Shown here: positions 33,260 to 45,288 of the stretch, one piece after another | Layout of the letters: each line of letters opens with the position of its first letter | Position numbering within the stretch: the stretch's first letter is position 1 | Assembly (NCBI GenBank): GCA_016748015.1 | Contig: JAAOMT010000480.1 | Coordinates: 125,356-189,355, forward strand | DNA: 64,000 nucleotides | From: Geosiphon pyriformis | Taxonomy: Eukaryota; Glomeromycota; Glomeromycetes; Archaeosporales; Geosiphonaceae | Direction of reading: 5' to 3' | Translations under genes and position numbers: made by a program | The notes under the pieces: model-generated | What the model was told of the DNA's origin: nothing | Databases searched by the model: none | What the model saw: the letters and a program-made list of their open reading frames with translations, nothing else

Positions 33260-34165
33260 TTAATCTTCTTTTTCATTACTTTCTTTATTATTTGATTCAT
33301 TTGATTGCTCATTTTTTTGATTTTGCTTGAGTATTAAAGAAGTTGTCCAATGATGGCATTTAACCATAATAGACTTTTTATTATATCTAATGGTTAGTTT
33401 ATAAAATTTATAGTTAAGTAGTGCTTTGGCTTTCTTGAGCCACTCATTGTCAACAATTATAGTGTACTCTTTTGCTTCAAATATTTCCATGTCAGTTTCA
33501 ATGCTGATGCCATTAATGCAAACAAAAACAGCTTTGGTTATGCTTAAATTTTTTTTCTTGTCACTATATACATTGGTTATAGGCCAGATAGAAGATTTAT
33601 TAATCTTTTTTCTAATGGCTTTTAGAAAATGTTTAGCAATAACATTAACAAATAATTCACTGTCTAGAATCAAGTCAATAAAATAACCACCCACTTGGGC
33701 TTTGTAAATGAGAGAAGTAATATTGCTGTTGTTAGCAAGTTTAGCTTAATAAAAGTATTTATTGGTTTTTAATGTTTTTTTCTTTGGAATCAAAGATTTG
33801 TGAAGATCTTTTTTGAATTGTGGATGGGTTATTAATTGGTCAAAGATAATATAAGCTGGAGTTTCCATGAGATCTTTAACAATAGAATAAGAAGCAGATT
33901 TTTGTACAATTTCTGGGAATTCTAACTTTAGAAAATTCTTAAAAACTTTAGCTTTTGGTAGTTTATTGTTATCAGCAGTTAATGTAGATGCTTTGTTTAG
34001 GTCTAAAACGAAATCAATCTTGGCTTTTTTCTTTTTTCTTGTTAATTCAAAGGTGTTAATTGCTAGTTTATCCATTTCATAGTCATTATCAGTTAAGTTA
34101 AAAGCATAAAAGAGGTTTTTTTCTGGTTGGCTTGTACTCTTACTCTTTGAAAGTGCATTTACCAA
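33260..34165 (-). pseudogene. E2 protease and upstream linker
   Basis: 33260-33694 minus is open for 144 codons: Y-F-I-D-L-I-L-D-S-E (Gly of D-S-G replaced by Glu, G to A), then the protease strands, ending in an acidic Asn/Glu/Lys-rich tail. 33746-34165 is an open linker matching E1 25340-25740, with K-K-K-K-A-K-I-D-F. The two pieces are in different frames. Confidence 0.8.
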
Positions 34166-35742
34166 TTTAAAAACTGATAAATAGTAGCTTTAACTAAGGG
34201 ATTTTCTTCAAAAAAATTGATGTTGACATAATTAAATCTTTGATTGGAGACATTATTATTAATGATTTTGTTGTTTTGATTGTTATTGTTTCTAGAAACT
34301 GGAAGAGGCAAAGGAGAATTGTTACAATCTTTGAAAAAGTGTTTAGTTAATCTACAATAATAATACACAAATGGGTCATGATTTTGTTGTCTTTAATAAG
34401 AAGGTTATTAGAGTTGATTAAAATAGGATTTAAATTTGGGTCTTTGGAATTGTTAATTCTTTCTGACTGCTTAAGCTAAAAACTCTAATAGTCAGACAAG
34501 ATTGGCTGTAAGTTTATCTATTAATTGTTCATTGGGATCTGAAGTCTAAGCAGTAAAAAAAGTAGCAGCCATTTGAGAAACAGAAGTCATAACAGGAGCA
34601 AAAGCAAAAACTGAAAGTGTAAATCTCAAGTACATCCTTTGGTTGTCTTCAATTTGTTGGACAAGTTCAATGACCATATCTATTGTAAGATTGTTTTTTA
34701 GGGCCAGAAAAAGCCAAAGAGCATATGAAAAATCAGTTCTTAATCTTTTTGTAAAGAAGTGAATTTTCTGCTTTTCTGTTTAGTTTTTTCTAAAGTCTAC
34801 TTGTTTGATTAGTTTTCTAATGACTTTGGCATATTCAGTCACAACTTTATTAGGATTTTGAATTCTTTTTTTTAATTTCATATACCATTTGGATATCAAG
34901 ATAAGAGTTCTAAATTTTGTTTTAAACTGGATAATAAAAAAAGTGTTATCTTTTTCAGCATTTGCTGGTGTTCATTTAATGATTTTTGCTGAGTATTGGC
35001 ATTGGTTTTTTGTAAAAACCAAGTAGTAAAAGAGCTTTGAAAGTAGCCACCAATAATTTGGAACTTGTATTTATTATTATATTGGTTGACTATAACAGCT
35101 CTTTTAAAGTTATTCAATCATTCAATTGGATTTTATGCATCACCTCTGAATAATGATAATAAGATATTATTTCTTTCCCTAAAGCAGTTTGTATACTCTG
35201 GAGGGTAGCCAGAATGTTTTGTTATATAGAATCATTAGCTATTGGTTTAAGAGTAGCTGTTTGTATAGAGTGTTCTGATTTACTTAAAAAAAGATCAAAA
35301 ACAGAAGTGGTTTGATAGCTTTCTTTTTCTGTTTCAAAAGAGATTTTAGTTAACTAGTGGGCAACAATCCAGATGTGAATTTGGTAATTAAGATATTCGA
35401 AATCAGGGGGCTGTTGTTCAAAGATTGTGGAATATAAAAGCTAATTGATGCTGTTGTTTCTTTCTTTAAAGTTGTCTTTAAGATAAGCTTGGTCAAAGTA
35501 ATAGGTTATATAGGCTGTGTAAATTTTAGCTGAATGGTTGTTCAAGAACCAGTTCCAAAAGTTTTAGAATTGTTTATTAGATTGTTCTTTAATAGGGAAG
35601 CAAATCAAACAAAAAAGCAAAGGATTGAGTTCAATAAAGTCTAGATTATTTTTGTTGTGTGCTTCAAAATGTTTTTTTGATTGTTGTGACAGATATAAAT
35701 AATCACTCATATAATAGAAAACAAAGTGGATTTTGACAACCT
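34166..35742 (-). pseudogene. E2 gag remnant
   Basis: 34159-34368 minus contains a knuckle with the first Cys replaced by Tyr (Y-Y-Y-C-R-L-T-K-H-F-F-K-D-C). 34896-35117 minus includes Y-K-F-Q-I-I-G-G-Y-F-Q, matching E1 near 24420. The remainder is broken by stops but can be followed to the primer site. Confidence 0.75.
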
Positions 35743-36451
35743 TACAAAAAGCACTACTTTTATGTTATGAGTTAGAGTAACAAGCTAATGGATAGCAAGA
35801 GAGAACAGGATTGTAGGATGATAAAAATAATCAAGAAGAAAATTACAATAAAAGAGCAAATTGAATAAGTAAGAATTCAATATATATGATCAGTCTTATA
35901 AAAATTACAATCACAAATCTTTTCTGGAAATTTGAAGATAGAAGAATAGTCTGTGATTGTTAACAAGATAATATCACTGCTATTATTCTATGTTTCAACT
36001 TTGGCAATTTTTAAAATCAATAACAGATATTATTGTGCTTTTTAATCATTCTTCTATTCAATAAATCACAAAAGCAAACAATTGCTTTTTAGACTAATTC
36101 TAACAATACAAATCAAAAAAAAGAAAAAATAAGATATGTGAATACCAATAAGTAATCTTTTATCTCAAGATGTTCAGATACTTGAAAATAGAAAAAAAGA
36201 AATAAGAGAAAGTAATTAATAGTGAATTTTATTTTATTATTTTGATCATGTCTTTCTATAACTAAAAGATTTATTGCTTATATAGTTATTAAAAGTGGTC
36301 AATAATCAAGTCAATAACTAAGTCAATGATCAGATCAATGATTAGGTTATTGATCAGGTTAACAATTAAATTATTAATCAAGTCAATAATTACTATCTAA
36401 AAATAGAATAGCTAATTATATAACATCAATAGCTAATATATGTAATAACTA
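35743..36451 (-). repeat. E2 primer site and 5' LTR (truncated at its start)
   Basis: The primer site is near 35743-35756 (minus TAGTGCTTTTTGTA). The LTR runs from 35763 (plus TGTTATGAG) to 36451. The tandem 16-bp units are at about 36297-36392. Compared with the 3' LTR, the first bases of the LTR are absent: similarity stops at AATAACTA, after which the end of T (CAGTCAGA) begins. Confidence 0.85.
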
Positions 36452-36467
36452 CAGTCAGAGAAATTTT
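36452..36467 (+). repeat. T left terminal inverted repeat
   Basis: CAGTCAGAGAAATTTT preceded by TA. It begins exactly where the E2 5' LTR stops matching the E2 3' LTR, which independently fixes the junction. Confidence 0.6.
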
Positions 36468-37399
36468 CTGATTTGTCAATAGAAATTATTCTTTTTATGA
36501 TAATAAAAAAAATTAGAAAAGTTTCTGGAAACAATTGTAGAACACTAAACAAAATTTTTAAAATATTACAACATTTAATTACTTTTCTTCTTTATAAGCT
36601 GCCACTGTTATCAGAAAACAATAATGGAACTATTATATCTGGCTTGTTGTTTGTGAATATTATGAGAGTTTTAATAATAGTTGACATATAGTACAGTACT
36701 GCTGCTCTTGGTGCTTTAAAGACTAGTGGTGCTTTAAAAACTGGTAATGCTTTGGAGACTGTTGCTGTAGATATTGATAAAGTTACTCTGAATCAAACTT
36801 TGATTAACAAAATTACTTTTTTTTTGTATTGGGAAAAAGAATTAACAGACCTACAAGTGAGAATAATGGCCTAATAGAATCTTTCAAGAACAAGTTTGTT
36901 AATAAAACATTGCTTAAGCAAATCAACTAGAAATGGAATTCAAATTTACCTTTCTTTAGAAAAAGAAATATAATCAATAATAAAACTCAGAGCATGAAAA
37001 TTTCAATATATACCCAATAAATATGTTTTTACACAAACTTTGACATTTGCAATTAAAAAAAGGCTCTATACTAGCAATTATATTTATTATTTAACCAATA
37101 TTTAATATTAATAAACAAAAGTTTGATTAATAGTTTTAAAAATGTATTAAAAATCAACTTTTTTGGGGCAAATAAATTTATGTTAAATGCTTTTCATAAT
37201 CCAAACATAATTACACAGAATAGAGATTCAAATCTAAACTCAACATATTATGTTTTAAAAATAAATATATATAATACAATAGTAATATTGGCATTAAGTC
37301 CAATCTTAATGGCTAATAAAATTTTGTATGTAATCTGAATTTTTTAGCTTGTGAAAAATGTTGCAAATAGAAGTCAATAAAAAGAAATGGCAAAGATCA
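36468..37399. other. Left interior of T, unassigned
   Basis: A plus-strand frame 36473-36691 (72 codons, hydrophobic middle) and an 18-bp unit GGTGCTTTAAAGACTAGT repeated about three times (36707-36760) are visible. 37123-37338 is another short frame. I recognise no product and would not call a gene here. Confidence 0.35.
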
Positions 37400-39111
37400 T
37401 ATATTGAAAATTATTACTATCAAACAATTGACAATAGTAGTTGCTAAAGCTCTATAGAACTTATTTAGTGGTTTCCTCTTCAGCAGCTGGTAGATATCTC
37501 AACTGTGTGTTTAAATAATGGAACTGAATGAAGTTTAAGATCTTATAAAACATGTATTAGCAAGAAAATCTGACCCATAATCTTTACATTACAGCTCTGA
37601 ACAAAAATCTTGTCAAGTATTATATTAAACAATATAAATATTAATGCCACAATGACCACAATTTATATTCCATGCAACTTCTGGGCTGCATATATCAAAA
37701 TCATTATTCACCATAAAAACAATCACATCATAGACATTGGGTTTATAGTTGACACCTTCAAAAATACAAGCATTGTGTATTAATTAATCACAGTTCTAAT
37801 TATAAATAATAATATATCCAACCCAATATAAACAAAACTGTATACAATACAATATATTTTTAACTTCTTAAAGAATATTTATTAGGCTGTCACATGATTA
37901 ACTTAATAAGCTTTGAAAACATGATTACTTAAATGAGGTATTAGAGAGTTAATAATAGATAATAGTTGTAATTTTATTAACAGATTTACATTTTTTTAAT
38001 AATTTGTTTCTTTACTTGTTATTGAAATTGGTTTCTAAGTATTTAACAATGTTTTTTTTATTCACTTTGTTTTAAGAAAACCCATTTTTTTCATCTATGC
38101 AATTTTACTGAATTTTTTTATTTTTTTTACCTAATATCTATTCATGACCAATATCATGAAAAACACAATTAGAGACATTTGGATTTACAATCTGTGTTTT
38201 TTTTATCTGAACTCGAAATTAATTTGATTCAGCAATAAAGCTAGGACATTTATGAGACCTGTATATTTTACTTTAAGAATATCCAATAACATTAAAGAGA
38301 TTAATATGCAATCTCTTAAATTTGATACAGTTATGCATTGCAATTTCTCAATGCCATTGTAAAAGTGTAGAAGGAATTAATGATTTAAGTGTTTTGTTAA
38401 TTTTTTTAAGTATTGTATTATGGTTTTGATGTTGATTTGAAAATTTAGATCAAAAAATTACAATTTTTTCTTGGATTAGCTTGCAAACTTTAAGCTTCAA
38501 TTGTAGCCATTGTTTTTTATCAGCAATTTCAATTAATTGGTAAATAGAATGACACTGAGCAGACCAAATTGAAGCAAACATTCATTTATTTACAAGTTTT
38601 AATGAAGACCTATTGAAATAAATTTTAGTATAAAAGTTAATAATTGCTTGTAAATAAAAAAAGACTTGTTTATACTTTAATCTGAACATGAGATCTGTTT
38701 TATTTTGGGCCCATTCTAAGTAATCTTCAACAGATAGATTTTCCTTGAAAACAACATATAGTCACATTAATTCAGAAATTATTATATGTCTATATATATT
38801 ACATATCAAATCTCATGACTTATAATAATCAGGACATTTTTTAAAAAACAGCAGTTGACTTTTACTCTAATATTCTTTCCATTGTGTAAAATATTTTATA
38901 TCAATATTTTAATTCAGTTCAACAAATGTTTTTAGCATATTTATCTCTTTATAAAGAATATTCAGAACCAATATAAGTCAAGAAAAGTCTTTTTTGATTA
39001 TTTGTATATGATAATAAAGTACTCTATTATATGTTACTACAACTCATCTATAGCTATCATCTTTAATGTCAGATAGTTCTTTAATATGCTCAAAAATTTT
39101 TTGAATATTGG
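37400..39111 (-). pseudogene. T long ORF, C-terminal part, decayed
   Basis: Continues the frame from 54332 across the D insertion: ...L-I-T-N then I-Q-K-I-F-E-H-I-K-E-L (39111 downward). With stops read through (often TGA at likely Trp), the chain is rich in Trp, Cys and His: K-K-C-P-D-Y-Y-K-S, V-E-D-Y-L-E-W-A-Q-N, F-A-S-I-W-S-A-Q-C-H, and far down F-D-I-C-S-P-E-V-A-W near 37690 followed by N-C-G-H-C. The region near 39050-39070 (W-V-V-V-T-Y-N) could be a decayed first strand of an RNase H-like fold, but this is a guess. The last third has more breaks and its frame link is not certain. Confidence 0.5.
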
Positions 39112-39772
39112 TGTTATTTATAGAATATAGGAATTATATATTAGTATACAAATTAGCCAATCAAAATAAGACACAATAAAAGTGAAATTCCAGAATTTTT
39201 CTTGAAGAATTACAGAATTTCACGAATTTTAGAATTTTTGGCTAGAAAATTGAGAAATTTAAAAAATCTTGTATAACAAAATTTATGTATATATAATGGT
39301 AGCATTAGAAGCAAAAAAGACAGAATCCTTAAAATGAGAATTCTTAGTTTAGAATCTTCAGTTTCAATTCTTTATCTATCTCTTTATATAATAGTATTTT
39401 ATGACTTGAAATGAAAACATAAAAATATTAATAAAATACTTATTAATTATTACAATCCATATTTCCACTATTAACAATTCATGTTAATAGTTATTAATAC
39501 TTAACTACATTGAACTAATAGCTCTTGATCATGGTTATTAACAGAATACTAACTTTTCTTGCCTTGGCTTATCTCCTTATTCTTTTTTTTTATTTTTATT
39601 CTTTTTTTTTATTTCTTTTTTTTTTTGTTTTATTGTAGATTTACTAATTGATTAAAAAAATAATACACAAGATACTGTTATTAGAATATAGCACTAATAA
39701 AAGACCCAGGAATAAGAGTGAACACTTAAGATTGAGGATAGCTTACTAAAAAATTACTAGTCATTAAGCTGA
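39112..39772 (+). repeat. D 5' LTR, first part
   Basis: TGTTATTTATAGAATATAGG start, matching 53322 onward; a T-rich run at about 39585-39640; interrupted after CTGA (39769-39772) by F. The second part is 45037-45288, ending TTATAACA. Confidence 0.9.
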
Positions 39773-40803
39773 TATTACCTAAGTAAAAAAACTAATCCAA
39801 AGTTATGAAGAAACATGACCAAAATGTGACATAATACAAAATAACACACAATAATATTGGATAATACATTATAACTTAGGATAATGCAGGATAATGTGTT
39901 ATAACATGAGATAATACAGAATAATATGTAATAATACCAGATAATATATTATAATATAGAATAACTAGTAATAATGTAGAAGAATGAAGCAATAACAGAA
40001 ATAACAAAGCAATCAGAAGCAATCCTGTAGAACAAAAAGAATGTATAAAAATAAGTAGCTGTAGAAATTAGAAAGACATTCAGAGAGAAAATTAGACTTT
40101 CAGAAATTAATTAGACTCTCAAAGTCAATTAAACTCATAGATCATAATTATTAAATACTTCTCCTTTCAAGAATAGTTGCTATCAACTAAAATAAAATTA
40201 TATTAATAAAATATCTCTTCAATTTTTCAAATCCATGTTATTATCTACTACTTAATCTGCTGGCACAATAGTTCTTGATTATGGCTATTGACAGGACACT
40301 TATTTTTTATTTTATTTTTTATTTTATTTTTTCTTTGTTTTTTTATTTTTTTTTATTTTTTTTATTTTTTTTTATTTTTTTTATTTTTTTTTATTTTTTT
40401 TTATTTATTTTCTCTTGTGGAGTGACAACATAGTAAAATTGACTGTTTAGGAATAGATTTCATGATAGTTTAATAAAAGAGAAAGATTTTTTCTAAGTTT
40501 GAATATTAATATTATCTTGATAGCTTATCAAAAGGACAAAAAAATACTACCAGACTCTAATAACTGCACTCATTAATTCAGAAAAAATAGCTTACATTAT
40601 TTACAAAAAGTTGCAATACCACAAAACATATCTTTGTGCCTTATAACTAAAGAACTCAATGGGTAAATTCACAATCAGTAGATAAGATCTTTAGAGACTG
40701 ATAATCAAGACTAAGTTAATGGAATTACATAGAACACACATTACTAATAATTGAGAGCACCAAACATTACCATTTCTCTACTCCACTAAGTATACCTGTA
40801 ACA
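39773..40803 (+). repeat. F LTR 1
   Basis: Starts TATTACCTAAGTA, ends CCTGTAACA. It contains repeated AATAACACATTATAAC-like units (about 39830-39990) and a long TTTTATTTTT run (about 40300-40410). Confidence 0.88.
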
Positions 40804-41946
40804 TTTGGTGCTCTCTGTGAAGTTATAAAATCCACAGAGACAGAGTATCCCAGAAATTCACAAAAGTAAAAAACAAAGAGAAAACAAGAGAAAAATCACT
40901 TAGAATTTATGAAATCCTTATTTTAGCATTTTCTTTGAAAAACTTGTTAATTAAAACACTGATTATTCAAGATCTGATTGTTAAAACTCCAAACATTCAA
41001 AAATTACTGTTGATAAATTTGTTAAAAACTTGTTAAACTAAAACTCTAATTATTCAAAACCTGATCATTAAAACCCTAAACATTCAAAAATTACTATTGA
41101 TAAACTCATTAAAACTTGTTAAATTAAAACTCTAATTATTCAAAATCCGATTATTAAAACTCCAAACATTTGAAACTTATCTTTGATAAACTTGTTAAAA
41201 CTCCAATTATTCAAGACCCAATTGTTCAAAAACCCAAACATTCAAAACCCGATAATTCCAAATCTGCTATCATACAAAAAAACTTACCATTAACAAAACT
41301 CATTACCTCTAGCAATTCAAACTTCAGGAATTATTCAAAAACCTGAACATTCAAAGTCTGATAAATTTCAAATCTCACTATTATACAAAAAAACTTACTA
41401 ATAAAACCTAATTCTTACAATACTAATAAATTAGCAAAACTTATCTAACAGCCCTGAGTTAGAATATTGGGATGTAGTTACAATTCACTTCCATGCATCA
41501 TATATTCAAAGAAGAGCCAATTAGCAAGAACAAATGGAAATCAGAATTGAAACTTAATCCCAATTCAAACTTTACTAATGATAACAACAATTCAAACTCC
41601 ACTGATGATGACAATGATTCAAACTCCAACAATTCAAACTTTATTAATAATGATAACAATTCAAACTCCGCCAACAACAATTCAAACTCTGCTTCAAACA
41701 TTAAACAATATATTATACTTCTAGATCTTACAATGGAGCAAGAATTAACTTAATTCAGTAATAATAATAAGAGCATACAAATACAAGATTTAAACTTGGA
41801 TATTTTGGACAGACCACTATAGTTAAAAAATTCCAGTTATGTATAAAATTAGATTTAAAAATAGCAATAGAAATTACAGCAACAACATTGATACAAAAGA
41901 GAAATTTATGATTTTACAGGAGCTCAATTCTAAAAGAGAGGGATAA
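40804..41946 (+). other. F internal region 1
   Basis: The primer site TGGTGCTCTCTGTG is at 40806. From about 40940 to 41290 there are three to four imperfect units of about 95 bp (ACTTGTTAAATTAAAACTC, then ATTATTCAAAACC and so on). 41493-41753 is an open frame of 86 codons, Asn/Ser/Asp-rich, beginning E-E-P-I-S-K and ending Y-I-I-L-L-D-L; it matches D 48935-49140, the stretch before dUTPase. A remnant of dUTPase motif 1 follows, then GGAGCTCAATTC (41929) and the purine tract. Not a host gene. Confidence 0.8.
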
Positions 41947-42919
41947 TATTATCCAAGTAGAAAAACTGATCCAAAGTTATAAAAAAACGTGACCAAAACA
42001 TAACATAACCCAGAATAGCATACAATAACATTGAATAATGTGTTATAACTTAGGATAATGCAGGATAACATGTTATAATATGAAATAACACAGAATAACA
42101 TATAATAATACCAGATAATATATTATTATATAGGATAACTAATAATAATGTAGAAAAACAAAGCAATAACAAAAATAACAAAGCAATTAAAAACAATCCT
42201 GTAGAACAAAAAAAATGTATAAAAATGAGTAGCTGTAAAAGTTAGAAAAACATCCAGAAAGAAAATTAGACTTTCAGAAATCAATTAAACTTTCAAAATC
42301 AATTAGACTTACAAATTATAATTATTAAATACTTTTCCTTTCAAGAATAGTTGCTATCAACCAAAATGAAATTAAATTAATAAAATATTTCTTCAATTCT
42401 TTAAATTCATGTTATTATCTATTATTTAACCTGTTGGCACAATAGTTCTTAATTACAGCTATTAACAGGACACTTATTTCTTATTTTATTTTTTCTTTAT
42501 TTATTTATTTATTTTATTTATTTATTTTTATTTATTTTTTCTTGTGAAGTGACAACATAATAAAATCAACTGTCTGGAAATTCACTTTGTAAAAGAGAAA
42601 GACTTCTCCTAAGTTTAGATATTAACATTATCTTGATAGCTTACCAAAAGGACAAAAAAACACCATCAGACCCTAATGACTGTGCTTATTAACTTGAAGA
42701 AGATAGCTTATATTACTTACAAGAAGTTGCAATACTGTAAAACATATTTCTGTGTCTTATAACCAAAAAATTTGACAAATAAATTCACAACCAGTAGATA
42801 AGATCTTCAGAGACTAATAATCAAAACTAAGTTAATGAAATTATACAGAACATGCATTACTAATAATTAAGAGCACCAAATTTTATCATTTTTTTACCCC
42901 ATCAAGTATACTCATAACA
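41947..42919 (+). repeat. F LTR 2
   Basis: Starts TATTATCCAAGTAG, ends CTCATAACA, followed by TTTGGTGCTCCCTGTG. Same internal units as LTR 1; T-rich run near 42475-42540. Confidence 0.88.
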
Positions 42920-44051
42920 TTTGGTGCTCCCTGTGAGATTATAAAATCTACAGAGACAGAGCACTTCAGAAATTCACAAAAGTGAAAGACCAAGAGAAAA
43001 CAAAAGAAAAATTACTTAGGATTTATAAAATCCTTATTTTAGCATTTTTTTTGAAAAACTTGTTAAATTAAAATGCTGATTATTCAAGACCCAATTATTA
43101 AAACCCTGAACATTTGAAAATTACTATTGATAAATTCATTAAAAACTTGTTAAACTAAAACTCTGATTATTTAAGATCTGATTGTTAAAACCCCAAACAT
43201 TCAAAAATTACCATTGATAAACTTGTTAAAACTTGTTAAATTAAAACTCTGATTATTCAAAACCCAATCATTAAAACTCCAAATATTCAAAACTTACCTT
43301 TGATAAACTTGTTAAAACTCCGATTATTCAAGATCCAAACATTCAAAAACCCAAACATTCAAAACCTAATAATTCCAAATCCGCTATTATACAAAGAAAC
43401 TTACCATTGACAAAACTTGTTAAACCTTTAGCAATTTAAACTCCAGAAATTATTCAAAAACCCAAACATTTAAAGTCCAATAAATTCTAAACTCCACTAT
43501 CATACAAGGAAACTTACCAATAAAACCTAATTCTCACAGTACTAATAAATCAGCAAAACTCATCTGATGGTCCTGAGTCAGAATATTGGGACATAGTTAC
43601 AATTTCACTCTTATACATCATATATTCAAAAAAAAGTTAATCAGTGAGAACAAATGAGAATTGAAATTAAAACTTAATCTCAATTCAAACTCTACTAATG
43701 ATAACAACAATTCAAACTCTGCTAATGATGACCATGATTCAAACTTTTCTAATGACAATGATAATTCAAACTCTGTCAACAACAATTTAAACTCCACTTC
43801 AAACACCAAACAATATATTATGCTTTTAGATCTTATAATGGGGCAGAAATTAACTTAATTCAGCAATAATAATGAAAACATAAAGATATAAGATTTGAAC
43901 TTGGATATTCTGAACAGACTACTATAGTTAAAAAACTTCAGTCATGTATAAAATTAGATTTAAAAATAGCAATAGAAATTACAGCAATAACATTAATACA
44001 AAAGAGAAATTTATAATTTTGCAGAAGTTTAATTCTAAAAGAGAAGAATAA
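42920..44051 (+). other. F internal region 2
   Basis: Copy of internal region 1: primer site at 42922, 95-bp units (about 43050-43400), Asn/Ser-rich frame (43661-43858), broken dUTPase motif 1, and purine tract TAAAAGAGAAGAATAA. Diverged from region 1 mainly by transitions. Confidence 0.8.
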
Positions 44052-45036
44052 TATTACCCAAGTAGAAAAACCAATTCAAAGTTATAAAAAAATGTGACCA
44101 AAATGTGACATAACACAGAATAGTACACAATAACATTGAATAACACATTATAACTTAGGATAACACAGGATAATGTGTTATAATATGGAATAATACAGAA
44201 TAACATGTAATAACACCAGATAATATATTATAATATAGAATAACTAGAAATAATATAAAAAAATGAAGCAATAACAAAAATAACAAAGCAATCAAAAGCA
44301 ATTCTGTAAAACAAAAAAAATATATAAAAATGAGTAGCTGTAGAAGTTAAAAAAACATTCAGAAAAAAAATTAGACTTTCAGAAATTAATTAAACTCTTA
44401 GAGTCAATTAGACTCACAAATCATAATTATTAAATACTCCTCCTTTTAAAGATAGTTGTTATCAACCAAAATAGAACTATATCAATAAAATATCTCTTCA
44501 ATTCTTCAAATCCATGTTATTATTTACTACTTAACTTGCTGGCACAATAGCTCTTGATTATGGCTATTGACAGAATACTTATTTCTTATTTTATTTTTTT
44601 TATTTTTTTATTTTTTTTATTTTTTTTATTTTATTTTTTATTTTCTCTTGTGAAGCAACAACATAGTAAAATTGACTGTCTGGAAATAGACTTCATGATA
44701 GTCTGGTAAAAGAAAGAGACTTCTCCTAAGTTTAAATATTAATATTATCTTGATAACTTACCAGAAGGACAAAAAGACACTACCAGACCTTAATAATTAT
44801 GTTTATTAGCTCAGAGAAGATAGTTTACATTACTTACAAGAAGCTGCAACACTGTGTCACATATTTCTGTGCCTTATAACCAAAGAACTTGACAGGTAAA
44901 TTCACAATTAGTAGATAAAATCTTCAGAAACTAATAATCAAAACTAAGTCAATGAAATTATGCAGAACATACATTACTGATAATTGAGAACACCAAACAT
45001 TACCATTTCCCTACTCTATCAAGTATACTTATAACA
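44052..45036 (+). repeat. F LTR 3
   Basis: Starts TATTACCCAAGTAG, ends ACTTATAACA, then rejoins the D LTR (CCAAGAAAAAAATT). T-rich run at about 44580-44645. Confidence 0.88.
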
Positions 45037-45288
45037 CCAAGAAAAAAATTAACAGAATTGTGATTCCAGGAAGTAACAGACAATAAAGCACACCAATTTG
45101 AGAATTGGAAAGAAACTAGAAATATCACCAAAGGATATTACTATTGAATCTCTGTTTATTATACAAAGAACTTAACTAAAACCTTCAGATCACCAAAACC
45201 TTTAAATATTACCAACACAAATCAGCTATTGAGTACCAAGTTACAGGTTTGTTATTTGTTTCAACACTCCAAATAATTTTTTATAACA
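45037..45288 (+). repeat. D 5' LTR, second part
   Basis: Continues the D LTR after F (AAGAAAAAAATT onward), matching 54060-54327, and ends TTATAACA. The primer site TGGTGCTCCCTGT is at 45291-45303. Confidence 0.9.

Larger units (their letters stand above)
27750..36451 (-). mobile_element. Element E2: LTR retrotransposon without dUTPase, minus strand
   Basis: Reading down the minus strand: 5' LTR (36451 to 35763, truncated), primer site, gag, protease, RT, RNase H, integrase, a small 3' ORF, purine tract, 3' LTR (28463 to 27750). A solo A-type LTR interrupts RT. The 5' LTR lacks its first about 30 bp, cut at a TA by the end of transposon T. No matching target repeat is seen at the two ends. 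Confidence 0.85.
39773..45036 (+). mobile_element. F: tandem non-autonomous LTR element (LTR-int-LTR-int-LTR)
   Basis: Three LTRs (39773-40803, 41947-42919, 44052-45036) alternate with two internal regions of about 1.1 kb (40804-41946, 42920-44051). The internals have a primer site, tandem repeats, a short Asn/Ser-rich frame derived from the region before dUTPase, and a purine tract. They have no RT, integrase or protease. Flanking bases are CTGA (39769-39772) and CCAA (45037-45040), compatible with a 4-bp target repeat after transitions. F would need proteins from an element like D or H to move; unequal crossing-over between LTRs can make this arrangement. Confidence 0.88.

Noticed and set aside
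36473-36691. Gene in the left interior of T
   Set aside because: 72 codons, no recognisable motif, no relative in the window; recorded only as an unassigned stretch.
39830-39990. CRISPR-like array (regular short repeats in F LTRs, also 28286-28372 and 21500-21650)
   Set aside because: Units are imperfect, directly adjacent without unique spacers, and sit in LTRs of a eukaryotic element.
41493-43858. Asn/Ser-rich frames at 41493-41753 and 43661-43858 as host low-complexity proteins
   Set aside because: Both lie at the same place in the two F internal regions and match the stretch before dUTPase in D, so they are element remnants.
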